Positions 16,616-26,130 of a stretch of 64,000 nt of DNA are shown here, one piece after another (positions within the stretch are counted from its first letter, which is position 1; each line of letters opens with the position of its first letter). The stretch is from an uncultured Oscillospiraceae bacterium (lineage in GTDB: Bacteria; Bacillota; Clostridia; Oscillospirales; Acutalibacteraceae): positions 45,563 through 109,562 of the forward strand of contig UQAZ01000006.1 in the NCBI GenBank assembly GCA_900539165.1. Reading direction: 5' to 3'. A model generated the notes under the pieces. The model was not told where the DNA came from and did no database searches. It worked only from the letters and a program-made list of their open reading frames with translations. A program made the translations under genes and the position numbers.

Positions 16616-17808
16616 AAATTACTGTCTCCAAATAAACTATACACTTTTTCTATTTCCTCGGTATTTCCTTTCTTTTCGGTTTTTAGATATTCAATAACCG
16701 ATTTTCTAAACTCTTCGTCATCAATCATTCTTTCAATTCCCGCAACAATCGCTTGTGCATTCATATCAACAACAAGACCGTTTTTTTCTTGAATCATTTG
16801 ATTGTAAACGCATTCAAAATTGGTTGTAACACAAGGCTTGTTTAATATTCTTGCCTCGGCAAGAGTCAAACAAAATCCCTCAGAACGAGATGTTTGAACA
16901 TATATATCAGCTGCATTCATATACTTATACGGATTAGACTGTGCACCCAAAAGAATAAATCTGTCTTCCAGTTTACTATCCTTAATTTTCTTTTCAAGAT
17001 TAATCCTTTCGGGTCCTTCACCTACAGCAAACCAATGCACATCGTAACCCTTATCAATAAGAATTTTACATGCATCAATAGCCATATCATAGCCTTTATA
17101 ATCATTATATCTTCCGACTGTGACAATTTTTTTACCGCTATAATTATCAAGGAGATTCTCCGAATTTGCCATTTTTTTTATTAATTCAGCATTATTAACA
17201 TCGTAAATCGCTATACATTTGTCAACGTATTCAGGGAAAACACGCTTCATTTTTTCGTTTTGGCTGTCAGAAACAGAAACAATATAATCAATTTTAGAAA
17301 AATTAACCAAATCGTCTTCTCGCCTATGGCCAACTGCTTCATAATCAGCATTAATCCACACTGCTTTCTTCTTTGCTTCTACTCTATTAGAAACATACTT
17401 TACAGGCAGACCCTGACCCCAACCTATTGCCAAATCGTATTTCCTGTCAAGTTGTTCAAATGCGTTTTTACAATTTCGCCAATAAACTTCAGCTTCATGC
17501 GAACTATTTTTGGATTCTTTATTTTTTCTTAACGCTTTTGCGAGCCTTAATCTTGTAAACAGAAACCGTAGATTTAGTGTTTTTATTTGTTCTTTTAATG
17601 ACATGTTGCAAAACTGATTGAATTTCGGAAGTGGTAAAACATGCACTCTTTCATCAAGCAATTCTTCAAAAAATCCGCCACTTCTAAATAATAACAAATC
17701 GATTTCGTAATTCGAATAATCAAATAAGGATAATAAAGAGACTAAACTTTTTTCAGCTCCGCCACAGTCCAATGAATTAATAACAAATAAAACGCTTTTT
17801 TTCTGCAT
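16612..17808 (-). CDS. Glycosyltransferase family 4
   Basis: A 398-residue GT-B enzyme with INSLDCGGAEKSLVSLLSLF at the N-terminus, the donor-site strand IVTVGRYNDYKGYDMAIDAC, and the acid pair motif SRSEGFCLTLAEARILNKPC. A middle segment WGQGLPVKYVSNRVEAKKKA and IVSVSDSQNEKMKRVFPEYV are shared in pattern with the two sister GT4 genes. It should be a retaining, cytoplasmic transferase acting on the growing repeat unit. It is joined to the upstream pyruvyltransferase gene by a one-base overlap of stop and start. Confidence 0.9.
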   Translation of the reverse strand: MQKKSVLFVINSLDCGGAEKSLVSLLSLFDYSNYEIDLLLFRSGGFFEELLDERVHVLPLPKFNQFCNMSLKEQIKTLNLRFLFTRLRLAKALRKNKESKNSSHEAEVYWRNCKNAFEQLDRKYDLAIGWGQGLPVKYVSNRVEAKKKAVWINADYEAVGHRREDDLVNFSKIDYIVSVSDSQNEKMKRVFPEYVDKCIAIYDVNNAELIKKMANSENLLDNYSGKKIVTVGRYNDYKGYDMAIDACKILIDKGYDVHWFAVGEGPERINLEKKIKDSKLEDRFILLGAQSNPYKYMNAADIYVQTSRSEGFCLTLAEARILNKPCVTTNFECVYNQMIQEKNGLVVDMNAQAIVAGIERMIDDEEFRKSVIEYLKTEKKGNTEEIEKVYSLFGDSNL

Positions 17809-18914
17809 TACTTACTTTTCTCCAAAACTTTATCTAAAAATTGTTTAGATTTTTTTATTTCATTTTCGACATTTGGTCTTATGTTTTCATAATTAATATC
17901 TTCAAAATCTCTATACTTTTCCGTGAATCTATCATTAATACAAAAAGTATCAAGAAGATCTGCCATTCGAGAATTAATACTCTCCTGTCTCTTAATTACA
18001 GCAAATTGCTTTTCATAAATAACGGAAAAAGCAGTGGCATGAAAACTGTTAGAAACAACAAAATCTACATTTTTAATAAGTGATAAAAATACATCCGGTC
18101 CATAATCTTCAAAACATTTATCACAATAATCACTATTATATAAAGAATAAATCTTAACTTTATGCTCCTTTGCATACTGTAAGGAAAAAGACTTCACGCT
18201 ATCGGAATTTTCAAAATCATATACAAGAATGTACTTGTCGTCAAATTCCATTTTGCTTTCTACACAATCCCATTCTTCTCTGCTTAACAAAAACACAGGA
18301 TCAAGTACGACACAAGCATCTTTAATTCCTAAATCATCTAAGATTTTCAGTGCTGATTTTTCTCTAACCGAAACATAATCTATGCTTTCAATAAAAGCCT
18401 TAGTTTGATTTTTCAACTCATCGGGAATTTCCGATACAGAAAACGAAGCAGCATAAGTAGCTCGTATACCGTTTTTGACAAATTGAAGATAATATGCAGG
18501 ATCTTTACCGTTTTCCATCATTGTATTCCATATTTGATCACTGCCCGCAATATATAAATCCGCCTCAGGAGGATTGTTCTTTAATTCATCAAATGTTTTA
18601 TAACATTTTGTTAAATGATAATACTTGTTCCAAAAATTCTCGAAATTAGTTTTTCGCAAACTGTTTTTGTATTTCAAATATTCGGCAAGCCTTGAGGGAA
18701 ACTTTGCACATATATAGGCAGTTTTCAAAAAGACATTCTTTGCATATTTTTCAGTGCTGCAAACAAAAGGCCTAAAATGATTAAATCTTTCGGGAATATA
18801 ATCAATTATTTCAACATCATTTCCTAATGATTCCAAATAATGCATTAATGCATATGCCTGCAATGTTGCACCATGATTATTAACTTTTTGACAAGTTATA
18901 GTTTTAATTATCAT
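17808..18914 (-). CDS. Polysaccharide pyruvyltransferase family protein
   Basis: A 368-residue cytoplasmic protein. The N-terminal VNNHGATLQAYALMHYLESL and the central ADLYIAGSDQIWNTMMENG are the signature of the family (PF04230). Later come VVLDPVFLLSREEWD and VVSNSFHATAFSVIYEKQFA, with a His in the GT-B-like donor site. It should add a pyruvate ketal from phosphoenolpyruvate to a sugar of the polymer, giving it a negative charge. Some members of the family are not true pyruvyltransferases, so the activity is probable only. It overlaps the GT32 gene upstream by 11 bases. Confidence 0.88.
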   Translation of the reverse strand: MIIKTITCQKVNNHGATLQAYALMHYLESLGNDVEIIDYIPERFNHFRPFVCSTEKYAKNVFLKTAYICAKFPSRLAEYLKYKNSLRKTNFENFWNKYYHLTKCYKTFDELKNNPPEADLYIAGSDQIWNTMMENGKDPAYYLQFVKNGIRATYAASFSVSEIPDELKNQTKAFIESIDYVSVREKSALKILDDLGIKDACVVLDPVFLLSREEWDCVESKMEFDDKYILVYDFENSDSVKSFSLQYAKEHKVKIYSLYNSDYCDKCFEDYGPDVFLSLIKNVDFVVSNSFHATAFSVIYEKQFAVIKRQESINSRMADLLDTFCINDRFTEKYRDFEDINYENIRPNVENEIKKSKQFLDKVLEKSK

Positions 18915-19626
18915 TTTTTATATTTGCTAACTTTTCCGCTTTTTCTTTACCTATTATTCTTCTAATAAATCTTTTAACTTTCAACTGTGTAGCAGACTGT
19001 CCGCTCCAACTTGCATCATACCAATGGATTGAATAAGTATTCTTTGTCTTTGACAGCTTACCCGTAATGCTGTCATAAGGATTAAAGTATTCTGCCGGAT
19101 AAATGTGAACATCGCACACTGTTTGCTCCGTACCGTCGAGCTTTATACCCTTTGTTCTGAACAAATCCGTTGCAACCTTTGGACAGCCTATTTGGTTATA
19201 TGTACCATCCGAATTGATAAACTGCCAATCCTTATAAACATCAATGTGTTCCTTAAAAAAAGGCAGTCCCGCCTCTGCACCAAAGCCCAATCCGGAAGCG
19301 ACATTCTCGTCATTTTCAAACCCCATATAAGCTTTATTATCAAGCAAATTATCAAGTGGCTTAATAACCTCAACATCGGTATCCATATATATTCCGCCAT
19401 ATTTATAAACAATCATAAGACGTGCAACATCGGACACAAACGCATACTTTTTCGCTTCATAAGCCTGCTCCACAAAAGGCATACAATGAATGTCAAAATT
19501 ACTTTCGTTCCACTCAATGATTTCATAATCCGGACAGTATTTTTTCCAGCTATCTATGCACTTTTTAACGCTTTTTGGTTTTTCGTTTCCGCCAAACCAA
19601 AAATAATGAATTTTTTTCGGTATCAT
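18904..19626 (-). CDS. Glycosyltransferase family 32 (OCH1-like)
   Basis: A 240-residue enzyme starting IPKKIHYFWFGGNEKPKSVK, the standard opening of bacterial GT32 capsular transferases, with the catalytic DXD in KYGGIYMDTDVEVIKPLDNL at about residues 76-95. ENDENVASGLGFGAEAGLPF and the final IYPAEYFNPYDS and IHWYDASWS are also family-like. It should add a sugar, often galactose or mannose, to the repeat unit. It is one base away from the next upstream GT4 gene, in the same transcript. Confidence 0.92.
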   Translation of the reverse strand: MIPKKIHYFWFGGNEKPKSVKKCIDSWKKYCPDYEIIEWNESNFDIHCMPFVEQAYEAKKYAFVSDVARLMIVYKYGGIYMDTDVEVIKPLDNLLDNKAYMGFENDENVASGLGFGAEAGLPFFKEHIDVYKDWQFINSDGTYNQIGCPKVATDLFRTKGIKLDGTEQTVCDVHIYPAEYFNPYDSITGKLSKTKNTYSIHWYDASWSGQSATQLKVKRFIRRIIGKEKAEKLANIKNDN

Positions 19627-19627
19627 A

Positions 19628-20824
19628 CTAATCTCCGATAAGTTTATAAATCTTTTCTACTTCGTTTTGATTTGAATAATCCGTTGTTTTCATATTGGAT
19701 ATAAACTGATTTTGCTTATCCTTATCAAGAATAAAATCTGCAAGCGCATTTGCACAGCCTGCATTATCCATCGGAACAATCGCTCCGTCAAAGCCGTCAT
19801 TAAGTTGACTCTGCGCCGTAGTGTAATTTGTAATTACCACCGGCTTGTCCAATATCTGTGCTTCCCTGACAGCTACGCATTTACCCTCATATCTTGAGGG
19901 CTGAACATAAATATCGCACGCTTTAATATACGGATAAGGATTATCTTTTTTACCGAGTATAATTACTGTATCGCTAATATTGTACTCGGCAATTTTTGAT
20001 TTAATTAATGCTTCGTCACTGCCATAACCGATAATGTACCACTTAAAATCTATACCTTTTGTTTTAACAAGACTTGCAATCTCCGGAACATTATCAAAAT
20101 TCTTTGCTTCGCAAAATCTGCCAACAGAAAGTAACTTAGTTGAATCGGCAGGCATTTCATTTGACACATCAAACTCATTGGATTGTTCTTCAATAAACGT
20201 CTTAGAAAGAATATTCTCAATCAAGACAATTTTACTTTTCAGTTTAGGGAATTTTTTCAAAAATGCAGCAGTGACATCATCCGAAATAGAAACGATATTG
20301 TCAAAGCGTGACCACATCTGTAATTCAGACTGAACATCTACTTCAATAGTTGAATAATCCGTATGTATCCAAGCAATTTTTTTGTCTGCATTTACCTTTT
20401 TAGAAACGACGTAATGCGGTGTTAAAAAACTGATTGCACAATCATAATTTTTATCATTTATCTTGGGCAAAGAGTCAACGACATATTTATGACTGTAATC
20501 AATGGCAACGGCGCTGCTTTGAGCAGGATACTTAATGCTATAATTCTTAGCCTTGATTTTACCGTTCAATCTGCCTAAAACAACGGCAATCCGACCATTT
20601 TTAAGCGCCTGAACCATAGGCATCATAAGCGCACTGTATTGAGGTATTTCAGGCAACAGATTAACCTCATTTGGTATTAAATCCAGCAGTTCCCCACTAT
20701 GTTTAAGCAAGAATAAATCAATATCATATTTTGAATAATCAATACTGTTTAACAATCCGAGCAAAGCTCGTTCTGCTCCGCCGATTTCCATAGCGTGCGA
20801 AAAAATAAAAATTTTCTTTTTCAT
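19628..20824 (-). CDS. Glycosyltransferase family 4
   Basis: A 398-residue GT-B enzyme; the third of the related GT4 set. It has HAMEIGGAERALLGLLNSID at the N-terminus, LLSVGRFCEAKNFDNVPEIA at the donor-site strand and SRYEGKCVAVREAQILDKPV in place of the usual EGF-x-L-x-EA motif. The variant (CVAVREA) keeps both glutamates. It likely uses a different donor from its sisters. It follows the LicC-like gene by 4 bases. Confidence 0.9.
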   Translation of the reverse strand: MKKKIFIFSHAMEIGGAERALLGLLNSIDYSKYDIDLFLLKHSGELLDLIPNEVNLLPEIPQYSALMMPMVQALKNGRIAVVLGRLNGKIKAKNYSIKYPAQSSAVAIDYSHKYVVDSLPKINDKNYDCAISFLTPHYVVSKKVNADKKIAWIHTDYSTIEVDVQSELQMWSRFDNIVSISDDVTAAFLKKFPKLKSKIVLIENILSKTFIEEQSNEFDVSNEMPADSTKLLSVGRFCEAKNFDNVPEIASLVKTKGIDFKWYIIGYGSDEALIKSKIAEYNISDTVIILGKKDNPYPYIKACDIYVQPSRYEGKCVAVREAQILDKPVVITNYTTAQSQLNDGFDGAIVPMDNAGCANALADFILDKDKQNQFISNMKTTDYSNQNEVEKIYKLIGD

Positions 20825-20828
20825 AAAT

Positions 20829-21536
20829 CTATTTTTTTAACTTAATGTACGAATTATCAGCACAAACTAACTCATCAAAACTGTCAATTTCCATAATATC
20901 GCCATGATTAATTTTACGAATTCCTAAATCAAAATCTTCAAAATGCTCAAACATTGCGACATCGTCCCAGTAAATATCAACATTGCCTTTTTCAAATTCT
21001 TGGGCAACAAGCTTTTCAAGTTTTTTGCCGTCGTTTTCGGTCCACATTGACAGTCCATATAACTGCCATCCGTTTACCCCTCCAACTCGGGAACAGCTTA
21101 AAACAGTATTATTTTCTACCTGCATCAGCCACTCATTTGTCGTTTCGCTCCATGCTGCACAATAACCTGATTTTTCAAATTCGGGATGAAATATTTTTGA
21201 GTTTTTTACAACCTGATCTCCGTCAATTATAAATGCATTTGAAATATGATTTCTTGCAACATAAAGTGATGAAATATTATTATATTTTTCAAAATAAGGG
21301 TTTTCAATAAAAATTAAATCCTGATATTTTTCACAGAGTTTGTTGAACTTTTCTTTAAGATAGCCAACAACTATATAAATCTCAGTTATTCCATTATAAT
21401 GAAGTGCATCAATAATTGTATCAATCATTCTGACGCCGTTTACCTTTACCATAGGCTTAGGCGTATTATTCGTGACAGGAGATAATCTATTGCCTAAACC
21501 GGCAGCCATTATTATAGCTTTATTTACTGTTTCCAT
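20829..21536 (-). CDS. licC: LicC-like nucleotidyltransferase (probable CTP:phosphocholine cytidylyltransferase)
   Basis: A 235-residue protein with the nucleotidyltransferase signature KAIIMAAGLGNRLSPVTNNT then PKPMVKVNG, and the metal-binding IIDGDQVV. The pattern VGYLKEKFNKLCEKYQ, then FEKYNNISSLYVARNHI, is close to LicC proteins that make CDP-choline. A LicD gene lies 2.5 kb upstream in the same locus, which supports choline-phosphate (or a similar phospho-alcohol) decoration. No choline kinase or uptake gene is visible, so the substrate is not proven. A 3' fragment of a similar gene is found at 9625-9750. Confidence 0.82.
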   Translation of the reverse strand: METVNKAIIMAAGLGNRLSPVTNNTPKPMVKVNGVRMIDTIIDALHYNGITEIYIVVGYLKEKFNKLCEKYQDLIFIENPYFEKYNNISSLYVARNHISNAFIIDGDQVVKNSKIFHPEFEKSGYCAAWSETTNEWLMQVENNTVLSCSRVGGVNGWQLYGLSMWTENDGKKLEKLVAQEFEKGNVDIYWDDVAMFEHFEDFDLGIRKINHGDIMEIDSFDELVCADNSYIKLKK

Positions 21537-21577
21537 TTATAAAATCCTCTACTTTAATATTTAAGAATAATATAAAC

Positions 21578-22084
21578 TTAATCTTCTTTTGAACGTCTAT
21601 GAATAACAAAACGCTGAAGAGGATAAGTCCAAATTGTAGGAACAGTCATAACAATTAATTTAGTAAGCATAACAATCCAAAAACTATCATAACCGTTGTT
21701 CTTTATCCAAGTGCCGAGAAACGAACCGAACCATGTATTAAATACTACAGTGAAAACCACCATTATAACATATAAAATTGTGGATAACACTATATTTGCA
21801 TCGGACTTAAATGTAAGCTTCCTGTTCATTATATATGAAGCGGTATAGCCGACAATAGCACTTATAAAGTAACTCCACATATATCCCTTATATTCAATGC
21901 CCAAAAAGGACAGAATTGCATTATCGGTAACCGGCACCTCATTTAGAGACTTAAACACAACATACTGAAGCAATGCAAAAACAACCATTTCTAAAATAGA
22001 GGTGCTTGCACCGGTAAAAGTGAACTTAATAAACTTCCAAAGTTCTTTATATTTTTTAGTAAATTTTAAGATTTTTTCATTCAT
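21578..22084 (-). CDS. GtrA family membrane protein
   Basis: A 168-residue protein with four membrane helices. FIKFTFTGASTSILEMVVFA at the N-terminus and the later YIMNRKLTFKSDANI and WIVMLTKLIVMTVPTIWTYP fit the GtrA family (PF04138). GtrA proteins are thought to move lipid-linked sugars or help glycosylate cell-surface polymers. In this position it may serve the LicC/LicD decoration or side-chain glycosylation. It has a basic, arginine-rich C-terminal end after WTYPLQRFVIHRR. Confidence 0.88.
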   Translation of the reverse strand: MNEKILKFTKKYKELWKFIKFTFTGASTSILEMVVFALLQYVVFKSLNEVPVTDNAILSFLGIEYKGYMWSYFISAIVGYTASYIMNRKLTFKSDANIVLSTILYVIMVVFTVVFNTWFGSFLGTWIKNNGYDSFWIVMLTKLIVMTVPTIWTYPLQRFVIHRRSKED

Positions 22085-22202
22085 TTTAATTAAATAACAC
22101 TAATACTAAAACACTTAACTTAACTTAACCAACTAATTTCATATTTTTATAATTTCTATAAATAGATTCAACTATAACCAACTTAAATGTTATAAAAAAT
22201 TT

Positions 22203-23333
22203 TTACTTTAGACTAAAAAAATGGAATTCATTAAATGCTATACTTCTAAAATCATCATCAAAGCGACCATGAACAATATTGATTTCATAATAGAAAAATG
22301 CCAGGTAACAAACAACGACACATACTTTCATAAGCGTTCGCCACTTAGGATTTACCATATTAAACAGTCTCGGCAATGCAATAACAGGGAAAATGTAAAA
22401 ATAATTTGCAAGCCTTGCAAAATAATTTGCCGTACCGAAAAGCGCAACGAACATTATCTCACCGTTAAGAAAAGCAAGATTCATACATAAACCCTCGGCA
22501 CGATTAACCTCATTATAAGGGTCGTTTATTTGCTTTCGCAAAATAAATGACAGCACAAGCGGTACAAGGCAAACCAAAAGTCTAAGAGGATTAACTCCGC
22601 CTTCATTAAATGACTCGGCAGTATATTCCTCGCCAAGTGCATCCGTAATGCTAAGTACTGTACCTATCATAGGTCGAAGCAAAATTCCGGCAAAGAAAAA
22701 TATAATTATCCACATAACCGTTCTTTTGTCCTGCCACGGTACAAAAAACAATAACGGAACAATCAAGTACATGAATGAATATGCATGAAACGACTCTGCA
22801 ATCAATATCCAAAATATAAACCAAAACCATTTTTTATTTATTGCCTTATCAACAGCGAGCAAACAAAATGCTACGGCAACACATTGTTTTATAGCCGCAA
22901 GCGGAAATGTAAAAACAAGGCAGATGAACAAAAACATCGACATTAAAAAGTCGGTAGAATACTTATGGATAAACCAAATATATATTCCGTAGGTGACAAT
23001 GGCAAAAACCATAAGATACCCGTTATTGCTAAAGCCTAATGATTTAAGAGTAATTGTTACAACATTATAACCGAAATTTGAACCGAAGTTCCATTTTATA
23101 TCCGAAAAATCAAAATTTGAATTAGTTAATAGGTTATATGTTTCAAGATAGGTTCCGGTATCATTATACCTCGTTCTTAATCCTGCGAAAATTGCTGAAA
23201 CTACGATTGCAATAGTCCATATAAACTTTTCTTTATACACATATCCGTTAAGTCTTTCATCCTTTCGGGAAAACCTATCGGAAAAAAATGCAGCACATAT
23301 ACATATAGTAATTACCGGAATTATCTTCCACAT
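22203..23333 (-). CDS. EpsG-like polysaccharide polymerase
   Basis: A 376-residue protein with about ten helices. After helix 1 comes AIFAGLRTRYNDTGTYLETY, the G-x-R-x3-x-D-T-x-x-Y element typical of EpsG/Wzy-like proteins, and AIKQCVAVAFCLLAVDKAIN also matches the family. It should polymerise flipped repeat units on the outer face of the membrane, working with the Wzx-like protein at 13066-14526. No other Wzy candidate is seen in the locus, so this is the likely polymerase. A 118-base spacer separates it from the GtrA gene. Confidence 0.85.
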   Translation of the reverse strand: MWKIIPVITICICAAFFSDRFSRKDERLNGYVYKEKFIWTIAIVVSAIFAGLRTRYNDTGTYLETYNLLTNSNFDFSDIKWNFGSNFGYNVVTITLKSLGFSNNGYLMVFAIVTYGIYIWFIHKYSTDFLMSMFLFICLVFTFPLAAIKQCVAVAFCLLAVDKAINKKWFWFIFWILIAESFHAYSFMYLIVPLLFFVPWQDKRTVMWIIIFFFAGILLRPMIGTVLSITDALGEEYTAESFNEGGVNPLRLLVCLVPLVLSFILRKQINDPYNEVNRAEGLCMNLAFLNGEIMFVALFGTANYFARLANYFYIFPVIALPRLFNMVNPKWRTLMKVCVVVCYLAFFYYEINIVHGRFDDDFRSIAFNEFHFFSLK

Positions 23334-23380
23334 AAACAGCCTCCATAACTTTGTTTATCAGCAAAATCGGACCATAAAAA

Positions 23381-24214
23381 TCACAAAATATCATTACTGT
23401 AATTTTTCTCAAAATTAATTAAAAGAGGATTATGTTTCCATACCCGTTCTTCTTTGGAGGGCAATTTCATATAATCTCCATACTCTACTTTCAAAGCATG
23501 ATCCCACTTTGCCACAGCAGGAAATCTTTTACCTTCAAATTCTAAATCAACAAAAGTATCCATCATGTCAAAATCATAATATAAATTTAAGCACTCATAT
23601 GTTGAATTACTAATAAATTTGCAAGTTTGATCTCCGCATAAAGATAAATATTTTTTTTCAAAATACTTTCTTAAATTATCATATTGACTCTTTGGTACAA
23701 TAAATAAAAGCATTTTTGAAATTATTTTTTTCAACCCTCTTTCATTTGGAGGAGAAAATTTTCTATAAAATAACATTGTTAACACGGCATAGATTTTTTG
23801 TTTAACTATTCCTGTTTTTGTTTTTGCAACTCTGTCCAAAGGAAAAATATCAACGAATATACCTTTATGGTAATGCTTTTGTTTTTCTTCTTCAGATTGA
23901 ATAAAGGCACTATTATCCTTTCTGATTTTAGTAAAATTCTGATTGAAATCCGATTCCAAATCTGTATTTTGCAATATATATCCTTCAACAGGATTCTTTT
24001 GCCACGATTCTATAAACCTATTGTAATCATCTCTTGACATCCACAAATCTATATCATCATCCCACGGTATAAAACCTTTATGACGAATCGCTCCTATTAA
24101 TGTGCCATATGCAAGAGAATAACAAATATTGTTTTTCTTACAAAAGCCATCGATAACACAAAGTATTTCAACTTCTATTTTCTTTACCTCTGGTAAAAGT
24201 TCATCAATTTTCAT
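23381..24214 (-). CDS. licD: LicD family phosphotransferase
   Basis: A 277-residue protein with the LicD core YSLAYGTLIGAIRHKGFIPW followed by DDDIDLWMSRDDYNRF (about 32-68), which carries the paired metal-binding Asp residues. Family members move a phosphocholine or related group from a CDP-activated donor onto a sugar of a surface polymer. The LicC-like gene at 20829-21536 could make that donor. Some LicD proteins use other phospho-alcohols, such as ribitol- or glycerol-phosphate, so the exact group is open. It overlaps the upstream GT2 gene by 4 bases. Confidence 0.9.
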   Translation of the reverse strand: MKIDELLPEVKKIEVEILCVIDGFCKKNNICYSLAYGTLIGAIRHKGFIPWDDDIDLWMSRDDYNRFIESWQKNPVEGYILQNTDLESDFNQNFTKIRKDNSAFIQSEEEKQKHYHKGIFVDIFPLDRVAKTKTGIVKQKIYAVLTMLFYRKFSPPNERGLKKIISKMLLFIVPKSQYDNLRKYFEKKYLSLCGDQTCKFISNSTYECLNLYYDFDMMDTFVDLEFEGKRFPAVAKWDHALKVEYGDYMKLPSKEERVWKHNPLLINFEKNYSNDIL

Positions 24215-25005
24215 CTTTTATTCTTTCTATGTAAAAATATATACACCGGTTTAGGTAAAAGCCCTATAATTATCGGACTAAAACATTTCAAATAACATAT
24301 CAAATCTAAATTAAAAATCTTACATCCTGATATTCTGGTTTTAGTAGAATTCACTCTATATTTGAATTTTCTTCTACTCACTGCATTCCTATCATCCAGC
24401 ATCTTATACAAAGGCTCAGACAAATTATAACATTTAGAACCATTTGCATATAATCTAATCCACAAATCAACATCTTCAACTCTTGCAGTTGTTTTTTTTG
24501 TACTATAACCACCGATTGATTTTATAGCCTTTGTTCTTATCATACACGGAGCGTGACAAATGACGCTATCACAAACAACTTGTTTTACAGTCGGTTCATT
24601 AATAGCAATTCCTATCTTAAAATCTCCTTGTTTATCAAAAAGAATCATAGGCGTACTTACAATATCATACTCCTTATGTTCATCTAAAAAAGATACTTCT
24701 TTTTCAAATCTTAACGGAAGAGATATATCATCTCCATCCATTCTGGCTATATATTCTGTATCTGCAAATGAAAGGCATTTGTTTAAGGTAGCGTTTAATC
24801 CTTGATTAATATTGTTTTTAATCAAATAAAAATGTCGAGGGTATTTATCAACATATTTTTTAGCCACTAAATATGTATTGTCTGTTGAGCCATCATCACA
24901 CATTATACATTTCCAATCAGAAAAAGTTTGTTCTAACAAACTATCCAATGCAATAGGCAATGTTGATTCACAATTATAAATGCCCATCAATACACTTACT
25001 CTCAT
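24211..25005 (-). CDS. Glycosyltransferase family 2
   Basis: A 264-residue GT-A enzyme with VLMGIYNCESTLPIALDSLL, MCDDGSTDNTYLVAKKYVDK and the DXD-like MDGDDIS (about residue 92). RVEDVDLWIRLYANG near the C-terminus supplies the ED catalytic-base region typical of GT2. The frame opens at 25020, but AAAGGTG is well placed for the ATG at 25005 and the following MRVSVLMGIYN is the normal N-terminus, so this start was chosen. It acts on the lipid-linked repeat unit; donor unknown. Confidence 0.9.
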   Translation of the reverse strand: MRVSVLMGIYNCESTLPIALDSLLEQTFSDWKCIMCDDGSTDNTYLVAKKYVDKYPRHFYLIKNNINQGLNATLNKCLSFADTEYIARMDGDDISLPLRFEKEVSFLDEHKEYDIVSTPMILFDKQGDFKIGIAINEPTVKQVVCDSVICHAPCMIRTKAIKSIGGYSTKKTTARVEDVDLWIRLYANGSKCYNLSEPLYKMLDDRNAVSRRKFKYRVNSTKTRISGCKIFNLDLICYLKCFSPIIIGLLPKPVYIFLHRKNKR

Positions 25006-25050
25006 AAATACACCTTTCATTCAAAGCAAATAATTATGTTTGTTATATAA

Positions 25051-26130
25051 TCAAAACAACTCTTTAATCGTTTCGTCAACAACTTTGTTCTTATCAAAAA
25101 CCTTTTCCATATGAATACGGGATTGCTTGCCCATTTCAACTTTTTGATCATACGGAAGCTCGATAAATTTTTTCAAACAGTCATACAGACTGGTTGCATT
25201 TTTTCGTTCACATAAATAGCCGCTTTTATTTTCAACAACTGCCTCAAGGCAGCCGTGAATATTACTTGTAATAAGCGGTCTGCCCATTGCGGCACATTCG
25301 AGATTTGTATTTGCCATACCCTCATGCCAAGAAGGCAAGACAAAACAATGCGCCTTTTCGATAAACGGCTTAACATCATTTTGATACCCATAGAAATTGA
25401 TAATCCCATCATCAACAAGTTTGTTTACCGTTTCTTCATAGTTATCCTCATACATACCGACAATATCAAACTCGACATTGCCGTATTCACTCTTGATTCT
25501 TTTAGCAGCCTCAAATAACTCGTCAATTCCTTTTTCTTGCATTATTCTTCCGATAAAAAGAAACTTGATTTTTTCTGATGATGGATACTTTTCAAATGAA
25601 TATTCCTCTAAATTAACACCGGCACCTGCGTTAAGCAAGCATTGTTCTTCTTTTACAATTCCATAATCAAGAAACAACTGCATATTTTCACAATTTTCAA
25701 AGATAACTGTGTGTGCGTTCTTACAAGCAAGCTTGTATAACATAACAATCAAATTAAGAAATATGCCTTGCTTTTGGAAAGCTGTTCCAAGGCCTGTGAT
25801 GTTAATCGCATATTTCTTACGCTTAATTGCCGAAACTATACCTGCATACACATTTGGCTTAATCGTATATGTAATAATTAAATCAGGCTTGACCCTACCG
25901 ATAATTTTCCAATAATTTAGAAAAAGCTTCAAGTCCGTTACAGGATTAATACCTCGCCTGTCAACAGCAGTATCAATAAATTTACATCCCATGTCTACCA
26001 TAGCTTGAACTAAATCACCGTCCGGTAATGAAATATAAACCTCATTGCCATTATCAATTAGCCTTTGCAATAATTCTTTTCGAAACTTATAAAGACCAAT
26101 ATCTATATTTGCAATTACTAAAACTCTCAT
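25051..26130 (-). CDS. Glycosyltransferase family 4 (PglA/CapM-like)
   Basis: A 359-residue GT-B enzyme of a different branch from the other three GT4 genes. It starts RVLVIANIDIGLYKFRKELL and has TYTIKPNVYAGIVSAIKRKK and NITGLGTAFQK, common to GT4 enzymes that act just after the priming transferase. The donor half has FLFIGRIMQEKGIDELFEAA and SWHEGMANTNLECAAMGRPL. Being next to the PglC/PglD-like genes, it likely adds the second sugar onto the undecaprenyl-linked first sugar. Its start overlaps the acetyltransferase stop by 4 bases. Confidence 0.9.
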   Translation of the reverse strand: MRVLVIANIDIGLYKFRKELLQRLIDNGNEVYISLPDGDLVQAMVDMGCKFIDTAVDRRGINPVTDLKLFLNYWKIIGRVKPDLIITYTIKPNVYAGIVSAIKRKKYAINITGLGTAFQKQGIFLNLIVMLYKLACKNAHTVIFENCENMQLFLDYGIVKEEQCLLNAGAGVNLEEYSFEKYPSSEKIKFLFIGRIMQEKGIDELFEAAKRIKSEYGNVEFDIVGMYEDNYEETVNKLVDDGIINFYGYQNDVKPFIEKAHCFVLPSWHEGMANTNLECAAMGRPLITSNIHGCLEAVVENKSGYLCERKNATSLYDCLKKFIELPYDQKVEMGKQSRIHMEKVFDKNKVVDETIKELF

